Assembly (NCBI GenBank): GCA_013695005.1
Contig: JACDBJ010000206.1
Location: 1 to 11,456 of the forward strand
Length of the DNA stretch: 11,456 bases
Direction: 5' to 3'
DNA from: Pseudonocardiales bacterium
GTDB lineage: Bacteria; Actinomycetota; Actinomycetes; Mycobacteriales; Pseudonocardiaceae
The position numbers were made by a program, and so were the translations under genes. The notes beneath the pieces were generated by a model, which was not told the origin of the DNA, searched no databases, and was given only the letters and a program-made list of their open reading frames with translations. This document shows, in pieces, positions 6,821-11,456 of this stretch (positions are counted from its first letter, which is position 1; each line of letters opens with the position of its first letter).

Positions 6821-7717
6821 GTGCGGCCCACCGTGCTGCACCGGCTGCCGCCGAGCGTGGCGCAGCGACTGCCGAGCCGGCTGGGTGACTGGGCCGGCAA
6901 GCCGGTGGTCAGCTGCGTGCGGCTGCAGGGCCTGATCGCCGCGGGGATGTCCCCGCTATCCCGTGGCATGATCAACCTCAGCAGCCTGGAGCCGGTGCTG
7001 CAGCACGCGTTCCAGCGGCGCGGGCTCGCCGCGGTCGCGCTGCTGATCAACTCGCCGGGGGGCTCGGCCACCCAGTCCGCGCTGGTCGCGGAGCGGATCC
7101 GGAGCCTGGCCGCCGAGCACGAGGTGCCCGTGCTGGCGTTCTGCGAGGACGTCGCGGCCTCCGGCGGTTACTGGCTAGCCTGCGCCGCCGACGAGGTCTA
7201 CGCCCACCCGACGTCGATCGTGGGATCGATCGGCGTGGTCAGCAGCGGCTTCGGGTTGGCCGGGCTGCTGGAGCGGCTGGGTGTCGAGCGCCGGCTGCAT
7301 ACAGCAGGCGAGAACAAGGCCAGGCTGGACCCGTTCCTGCCCGAGGACCCCGACGACGTCCAGTGGCTGACCGGACTGCAGGGGGAGCTGCACAAGCTGT
7401 TCCAGGACTGGGTACGCGAGCGCCGGGGCGCCAAGCTCGACCGCACCAAGGACCTGTTCACCGGTGAGGTGTGGACCGGCGCCGATGCGCTGGAGGTCGG
7501 GCTGGTCGACGGCCTCGGATCGGCTCGTGCGGTGCTCAAGGACCGCTTCCCCGACGCCGAGCCGGTGGCGGCTCAGGGCCGCCGTTCACTGTTCGCCCGG
7601 TTGGGTGTCGGGGGCTCACACAGCCTTCTCGGCGCAGCCCACGCTGCTCCGAACGTGGCGCTCTCGCTGGTGGAAGCAGCCGAGCTAAGAGCCAGTTGGG
7701 CCCGTTTCGGCCTGTAG
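6821..7717 (+). CDS. S49-family (SppA-like) serine peptidase, soluble form
   Basis: Ser/Lys-dyad peptidase of the ClpP/crotonase fold, MEROPS S49 (signal peptide peptidase A/SohB). With the GTG start at 6821 it has 298 residues; GTG 6833 or TTG 6785 (overlapping the radical SAM stop) are alternatives, none with a good ribosome binding site. Visible motifs are INSPGGSATQS (76-86), the nucleophile Ser114 in AASGGYW, SIVGSIGVVSSGFG (132-145), and the general base Lys166 in GENKARLDPF. WTGADALEVGLVDGLG near 218-233 is the usual S49 C-terminal motif. No signal peptide or transmembrane helix is evident, so it is a single-domain, probably cytoplasmic short form, unlike membrane-anchored SppA. The C-terminal ~45 residues are Ala/Leu-rich and unassigned. 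It lies between the radical SAM gene and the regulator. Whether it processes a peptide or works in membrane-protein turnover cannot be read from sequence. Confidence 0.88.
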   Translation: MRPTVLHRLPPSVAQRLPSRLGDWAGKPVVSCVRLQGLIAAGMSPLSRGMINLSSLEPVLQHAFQRRGLAAVALLINSPGGSATQSALVAERIRSLAAEHEVPVLAFCEDVAASGGYWLACAADEVYAHPTSIVGSIGVVSSGFGLAGLLERLGVERRLHTAGENKARLDPFLPEDPDDVQWLTGLQGELHKLFQDWVRERRGAKLDRTKDLFTGEVWTGADALEVGLVDGLGSARAVLKDRFPDAEPVAAQGRRSLFARLGVGGSHSLLGAAHAAPNVALSLVEAAELRASWARFGL

Positions 7718-7834
7718 CATCGTCGGTTCTGGCTGAACGTGCCGCGAGCGCTGGCACTGCGCGCCGATCCCCGTCACCATGTTCGGCGGGCACCCCGGGT
7801 GGTCGCGCGCGTCTGGACACGGTGAGCGGGGAAT

Positions 7835-8728
7835 GTGCAGGATGAGGAGATCGTGAACAGCAACGAACGCTCCGGCGGTCTGGTCGTCCTCGCTGTGGAC
7901 GACGAAGTGCCCGCACTCGAAGAGCTCGCATACCTGCTCGGCGCCGACTCCAGGGTCGGCACTGTGCTCAAGGCGGACAACGCCCACACGGCGCTGAACA
8001 TCCTGAACGGACGTCAGCTCCGTGACGCCCGCGACGGGGCGGCCACGCCGCCGCGCGGGCTGGTCAACCCGTTGACCGGGATGCGGATCGCTGATCGCAC
8101 CGACGTCGACGTGGTGTTCCTCGACATCAGGATGCCCGGCCTTGACGGCCTGGAGCTGGCCAAGTGCTTCTCCTCGATGGTCGTCCAGCCCTCGGTCGTG
8201 TTCGTCACCGCGCACGACGACCGCGCGGTCGACGCCTACGAAATCGGCGCGGTGGACTACCTGCTCAAGCCGCTGCGCGCCGAGCGGTTGGGCGCCTCGC
8301 TGACCCGCATCATCGAGACCCGCAGCGCCCCGCAGGGCGAGGCCGGCCGTGACGACCCCGGCGACGACGAGGTCATCCCGGTCGAGCTGGCCGGCACCAC
8401 CAAGCTCGTGCCGCGCTCGTCGGTGCGCTACGTCGAGGCGCAGGGCGACTATGCCCGGCTGCACACCGCCGACGGGCAGAGCCACCTGGTGCGGATCCCG
8501 CTGTCGGTGCTCGAGGAGCGTTGGCGCGAGGTGGGCTTCGTCCGCATCCACCGGTCGTTCCTGGTGTCGTTGCCGCTGGTCACCGAGCTGCGGCTGTCCG
8601 GCTCGGGCTACGTGGTGCGGGTGGGTACCGGCGCTGAGCAGGCCGAGCTCCCGGTGAGCCGCCGGCACACCCGTGAGCTGAAGGACCGGCTGGTCCGCGC
8701 GACGAAACAGGCCTGGAGTCAGCGATGA
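7835..8728 (+). CDS. LytTR-family response regulator
   Basis: Two-component transcription factor, 297 residues from the GTG at 7835; GTG at 7853 (291 residues, AGGAG only 3 bases upstream) is an alternative start. The receiver domain has the acidic pair Asp22-Asp23, phospho-acceptor Asp97 in VFLDIRMPGLDG, Thr125 in FVTAHDD, and Lys145 in YLLKPL. Between helix 2 and strand 3 there is an extra stretch of about 30 residues (roughly 58-90), which moves Asp97 to 74 residues after Asp23; about 43 is normal. After a Gly/Asp-rich linker, residues ~180-290 form a LytTR DNA-binding domain (IPVEL, VRYVEAQGDYARLHT, FVRIHRSFLVSL, LPVSRRHTRELKDRL). The stop overlaps the next start as ATGA. Probable partner of the kinase at 4622; probable target is the neighbouring symporter unit. 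Confidence 0.93.
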   Translation: MQDEEIVNSNERSGGLVVLAVDDEVPALEELAYLLGADSRVGTVLKADNAHTALNILNGRQLRDARDGAATPPRGLVNPLTGMRIADRTDVDVVFLDIRMPGLDGLELAKCFSSMVVQPSVVFVTAHDDRAVDAYEIGAVDYLLKPLRAERLGASLTRIIETRSAPQGEAGRDDPGDDEVIPVELAGTTKLVPRSSVRYVEAQGDYARLHTADGQSHLVRIPLSVLEERWREVGFVRIHRSFLVSLPLVTELRLSGSGYVVRVGTGAEQAELPVSRRHTRELKDRLVRATKQAWSQR

Positions 8729-9438
8729 GTACCGACATCGACGGCCCAGCGCCGTCGATGGCCGACGACTCGTCGGACTCCGAGAAAGAGCCAGACCTGG
8801 CCTCGAACGTGGCGCCTGAGGCGACGTCGGACGTCGCGCCGGCCGTCGCCTCGGTCAAGATGCGCCGGGAGCTGCGCAAGCGGGCCGCGCAGCGGATCAG
8901 AACCGCAGGCGGACGCCACGCCCGCACCGACCTCGACAGCCGCGCGCTGCCCAACGACTACGTGCCGCGGCATGCGCTGAGCACCCCCGGCCCCGGCAGC
9001 ACGTCCGCCTCGGTGGTCGCCGAGCTCGCGCCGGCACCGGAGGAGCGTTTCTACCTCCCGCCGCCCGAGCCGGAGGTGTCCTCCCGCAAGCGGGAGCGGA
9101 TCGTGCTGTCCGAGCGGCGGCGGCCGGTACGGCCGGTGCGCACCGAGGTCGACGTCCGGGAGCTGACCGGCGTCGGCGACATGCTCAGCACGAACCTGAT
9201 CCGCTCCCAGCTGGGTCTCGCGCTGCGGGTGGGCAGCATCGCGCTGTTCACGCTGGCGCTGTTGCCGGCGCTGTTCGCGGTGTTCCCGGTGCTGGGTCGG
9301 TTGGAGGTTCTCAACATCCGGTTGCCGTGGCTGCTCCTCGGCGCCCTGGTGTACCCGTTCCTGCTGGCGCTGGGCTGGCTGCACGCCCGAGCGGCCGAAA
9401 AATTGGAGCAGTCTTTCACCGAGCACGTCCGGGACTAG
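8725..9438 (+). CDS. DUF485-like two-helix membrane protein with long disordered N-terminus
   Basis: A 237-residue protein. Residues 1-145 are low-complexity and hydrophilic: first acidic and Ala/Ser-rich, then strongly basic, with SRKRER and ERRRPVRPVR clusters around 119-140. Two hydrophobic helices follow (about 164-187 and 197-219), then an amphipathic end (ARAAEKLEQSFTEHVRD). The helix-turn-helix membrane layout and a tail with alternating acidic and basic residues resemble DUF485 proteins, small partners of acetate-type symporters such as E. coli YjcH beside ActP. I infer the same role here but the sequence is divergent. The ATG overlaps the regulator's TGA by four bases, so translation is coupled to it, and the symporter begins 16 bases downstream. 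No enzyme motif is seen. Confidence 0.78.
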   Translation: MSTDIDGPAPSMADDSSDSEKEPDLASNVAPEATSDVAPAVASVKMRRELRKRAAQRIRTAGGRHARTDLDSRALPNDYVPRHALSTPGPGSTSASVVAELAPAPEERFYLPPPEPEVSSRKRERIVLSERRRPVRPVRTEVDVRELTGVGDMLSTNLIRSQLGLALRVGSIALFTLALLPALFAVFPVLGRLEVLNIRLPWLLLGALVYPFLLALGWLHARAAEKLEQSFTEHVRD

Positions 9439-9454
9439 GGCGGATCTCGGGCCA

Positions 9455-11191
9455 ATGGGCACCACCGCGCTGGTCACCCTCATCTGCCTTGCGATCGTGG
9501 CGCTGGTCTCGGTGGCGATCGGCTCGCTCGGCGTTCGGATGGCGCGCACCACCTCGGACTTCCTGGTCGCCTCGCGGACCGTCGGCCCAACCGCCAACGC
9601 TGCCGCGATCTCCGGGGAGTACCTGTCGGCGGCCTCGTTCCTCGGCGTCGCGGGCCTGATCCTCAAGGACGGGCCGGACGCGCTGTGGTACCCAGTGGGT
9701 TTCACCGCCGGCTACCTGGGACTGCTGCTGTTCGTGGCCGCCCCGCTGCGCCGGTCAGGCGCCTACACCGTGCCGGACTTCGCCGACGTGCGGCTGCGCT
9801 CGGTGCCGCTGCGCCGGGTGTGCACGCTGGTGGTGATCGTCATCGGCTGGCTGTACGTGCTGCCACAGCTCCAGGGCGCAGGGCTGACCGTGGCGACGGT
9901 GACCTCGTTGCCCGGCTGGAGCGGCGTGGTCAGTGCGGCGATCGTGGTCATCGCATCGGTGATCTTCGGCGGGATGCGCTCGATCACGTTCGTGCAGGCG
10001 TTCCAGTACTGGCTCAAGCTCACCGCGCTCGCCGTGCCCGTGATCTTCCTGGTGCTGCACTTCGCCGGCGACCGGCGCAGCTTCGACCGGCCGGCCCCGC
10101 CAGAGTTCCCGGCGGACACCACGGTCTCCGTGCAGACGGACGTGACGCTCGAGGTCAGCCAGCCGGTGTCGTTCAGCGCCCGCGGCGTGCTGGACGGTCG
10201 GCAGGAGAACGGACTTGTGCGCTGGCAGCAGGGCACCACGCACACCGTGCAGCAGGGCGCGTCGCTCACCTTCTCGGCGGGTACGTCGGTGCCGGTGGTG
10301 GCCGGCACCCCCCAGACCGACGCAAGCTGGCTGACACCGCTCTCGGGCAAACGCGAGTACCAGCTCCTCGAGATCTACTCGCTCATCCTCGCGACGTTCC
10401 TGGGCACGCTGGGCCTGCCGCATGTGCTCGCCCGGTTCTACACCAACTCCGACGGGCGGGCGGCCCGGCGGACCACGGTGGTCGTGCTCGCGATGCTCGG
10501 CGCGTTCTACCTGATGCCGACGCTGCTCGGCGCTCTGTCCCGGCTGTATGTGCCGCAACTGCTGGTCAGCGGCCAGACCGACGCCGCCATCCTGCGATTG
10601 CCCGCGGCCGCACTGGGGGAGAACTGGCTGGCCACCGCCCTCGGTGGGCTCGTCGCGGCCGGCGCGTGGGCGGCGTTCCTCTCGACGTCCTCCGGGTTGG
10701 TCGTGAGCGTGGCGGGCGTGCTGTTCACCGACGTGCTCAAGGGGCGACTGCGCAGCTTCACGCTCGCGACGCTCATCGCCGGCACGGTGCCCATGGTTCT
10801 GGCGTTGTTCGCTTCGCGACTGGATCTCGCCCAGACGGTGGTGCTTGCCTTCGCGGTCGCCGCGTCGACGTTCTGCCCGCTGCTGGTGCTGGGGATCTGG
10901 TGGCGTGGACTCACCGATCGCGGCGCGATCGCCGGGGTGGCGGTCGGCGGCGCGCTCTCGGCGGTATCGGTGATGCTCAGCCTCTTCGACGTCGGCGCCA
11001 CCGGCTGGGTCAGCGCGCTGCTCATCCGGCCTGCCGCGATCAGTGCCCCGGCGGCGTTCCTCACCATGATCGTGGTGAGCAAGTTGACGCGGAAGCGCGT
11101 GCTCTCCGACGTCGATCATGTGCTGCTGCGCCTGCACGCACCGGAGCGGCTCGGCCTTTCGCGAGATCGGCTCCCGGACGCGGCTGGCTGA
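9455..11191 (+). CDS. acetate/monocarboxylate-type sodium:solute symporter (SSS family)
   Basis: Secondary transporter of the solute:sodium symporter family (ActP/MctC branch), 578 residues, a typical length. Family landmarks in order are the first helix (~2-26), GEYLSAASFLGVAGLIL (~54-70), YPVGFTAGYLGLLLF (~79-93), YTVPDFADVRL (~105-115), SIIFGGMRS-like VIFGGMRSITFVQAFQYW (~169-186), and LGTLGLPHVLARFYTN (~320-335). About 13 helices can be counted. Residues ~204-300 form a soluble insert rich in beta-type stretches (TTVSVQTDVTLEVSQ, SLTFSAGTSVPVV) just before the helix containing LEIYSLILATFLG. Related transporters carry acetate, pyruvate or propionate (E. coli ActP; Corynebacterium MctC), so a short monocarboxylate is the likely substrate, by inference. 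The ATG at 9455 has a weak ribosome binding site. It is flanked by two DUF485-type proteins and preceded by the LytTR regulator. Confidence 0.92.
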   Translation: MGTTALVTLICLAIVALVSVAIGSLGVRMARTTSDFLVASRTVGPTANAAAISGEYLSAASFLGVAGLILKDGPDALWYPVGFTAGYLGLLLFVAAPLRRSGAYTVPDFADVRLRSVPLRRVCTLVVIVIGWLYVLPQLQGAGLTVATVTSLPGWSGVVSAAIVVIASVIFGGMRSITFVQAFQYWLKLTALAVPVIFLVLHFAGDRRSFDRPAPPEFPADTTVSVQTDVTLEVSQPVSFSARGVLDGRQENGLVRWQQGTTHTVQQGASLTFSAGTSVPVVAGTPQTDASWLTPLSGKREYQLLEIYSLILATFLGTLGLPHVLARFYTNSDGRAARRTTVVVLAMLGAFYLMPTLLGALSRLYVPQLLVSGQTDAAILRLPAAALGENWLATALGGLVAAGAWAAFLSTSSGLVVSVAGVLFTDVLKGRLRSFTLATLIAGTVPMVLALFASRLDLAQTVVLAFAVAASTFCPLLVLGIWWRGLTDRGAIAGVAVGGALSAVSVMLSLFDVGATGWVSALLIRPAAISAPAAFLTMIVVSKLTRKRVLSDVDHVLLRLHAPERLGLSRDRLPDAAG

Positions 11192-11201
11192 CTTTGGTCC
11201 C

Positions 11202-11230
11202 TTCCGGGGGCACCTGAACGAGAATATGGT
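11202..11230 (+). promoter_or_regulatory. weak promoter candidate before the terminal DUF485 gene
   Basis: TTCCGG (11202-11207) and TATGGT (11225-11230) lie 17 bases apart in the 77-base gap after the symporter. The -10 fits TANNNT but the -35 is poor. The gene could instead be read through from the symporter. Confidence 0.22.
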
Positions 11231-11255
11231 TACCTGCAGACCACTCGTGACGCTT

Positions 11256-11263
11256 GAGGGGAG
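11256..11263 (+). promoter_or_regulatory. ribosome binding site of the terminal DUF485 gene
   Basis: GAGGGGAG lies five bases before the GTG at 11269 and supports that start. Confidence 0.6.
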
Positions 11264-11268
11264 CGGCC

Positions 11269-11456
11269 GTGAGCCTTGCGGGCGAACGACCAGCGGAGAT
11301 CACCCAGTATCAGCAGGTACAGGCCAGCCCCGAGTTCATCCAACTGAAACGCAAGCTGCGGAACTTCATCTTCCCGATGAGTGTTGCCTTCTTGCTGTGG
11401 TACCTGGCGTACGTCCTGCTCGCGACCTACGCGCCGGCGTTCATGTCGACCAAGGT
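11269..11456 (+). CDS. DUF485 family membrane protein (3' end beyond window)
   Basis: The GTG at 11269 opens a frame that runs to the window edge (62 complete codons). The segment QASPEFIQLKRKLRNFIFPMS followed by a hydrophobic helix (VAFLLWYLAYVLLATYAPAFM) is the classical N-terminal half of DUF485: a short amphipathic lead carrying a 'F..L...r..F.fP' pattern, then TM1. The second helix and tail lie outside the window. DUF485 proteins accompany acetate-type SSS symporters (YjcH with ActP in E. coli; the small gene beside mctC in corynebacteria). Their precise role is not settled. It starts 77 bases after the symporter stop with a good ribosome binding site. It differs from the DUF485-like protein at 8725 by lacking the long N-terminal extension. 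Confidence 0.87.
   Translation, partial: MSLAGERPAEITQYQQVQASPEFIQLKRKLRNFIFPMSVAFLLWYLAYVLLATYAPAFMSTK

Noticed and set aside
7739..7757. GTGCC...GGCAC hairpin after the S49 gene, considered as a terminator
   Set aside because: Only five base pairs with a nine-base loop and no T-run; too weak in DNA of this GC content.
7779..7856. 25-codon ORF before the regulator, considered as a precursor or leader peptide
   Set aside because: No ribosome binding site, ordinary composition, and it overlaps the regulator start in another frame.
11194..11216. GGTCCC/GGGGGCACC possible stem after the symporter stop
   Set aside because: Pairing needs a C-C mismatch and leaves a short stem; not convincing as a terminator.
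9685..11217. 510-codon plus-strand frame overlapping the symporter
   Set aside because: Arg/Ala/Gly-rich shadow in another frame; the symporter motifs are all in the frame starting at 9455.
11240..11247. ACCACTCG, close to the BtsR half-site ACC[G/A]CT[C/T]A
   Set aside because: A single copy with one mismatch and no second half-site at the right distance; the regulator is also too distant from BtsR to assume the same site.

Overview
The window is very GC-rich, with strong G/C preference at third codon positions, several GTG starts, and nearly every gene on the + strand. Gene content (LytS-type kinase, LytTR regulator, actinobacterial Fpg/Nei glycosylase, acetate-type Na+/solute symporter with DUF485 proteins) points to an actinobacterium, most likely Pseudonocardiales (Amycolatopsis/Saccharopolyspora-like). 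That placement is inferred from protein character, not from a marker gene.

Layout. Bases 1-120 hold the end of an unrecognised gene. Then comes a membrane-transport block: an AI-2E-type (PF01594) permease (297-1493) and a CorA-type divalent-cation channel 12 bases later (1506-2534). Two small membrane proteins follow: a four-helix protein (2618-3208) and a two-helix protein of the kind often labelled DUF983 (3290-3733). An Fpg/Nei-family DNA glycosylase (3758-4618) leads almost without gap into a LytS-type sensor histidine kinase (4622-5824).

The second half is the more interesting part. The kinase is separated from its probable partner, a LytTR response regulator (7835-8728), by a radical SAM protein (5905-6792) and a soluble S49 (SppA-like) serine peptidase (6821-7717). 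The regulator overlaps by 4 bases a DUF485-like two-helix protein with a long disordered N-terminus (8725-9438). This is followed by a 578-residue acetate/pyruvate-type sodium:solute symporter (9455-11191) and a classical DUF485 protein cut by the window end (11269-11456).

How the genes may work together. Kinase, regulator, DUF485-like protein, symporter and DUF485 protein look like one nutrient-uptake module: a LytS/LytTR pair sensing a small carboxylate and controlling a neighbouring carboxylate symporter, analogous to BtsS/BtsR-BtsT of Escherichia coli. This is an inference from gene order.

The radical SAM gene is the best candidate for something new. It has its own AT-richer leader and strong ribosome binding site, and sits between the two halves of the signalling pair. 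It ends in four seven-residue units that place Cys at 265, 272, 279 and 286 (plus 289), mostly followed by x-Pro. That spacing is not the usual SPASM pattern and could be an auxiliary cluster site or a peptide substrate carried in cis. No separate precursor-peptide gene is visible. No tRNA, rRNA, CRISPR array, transposase or attachment site was seen, and no gene-free stretch exceeds 300 bases (the longest is 121-296).
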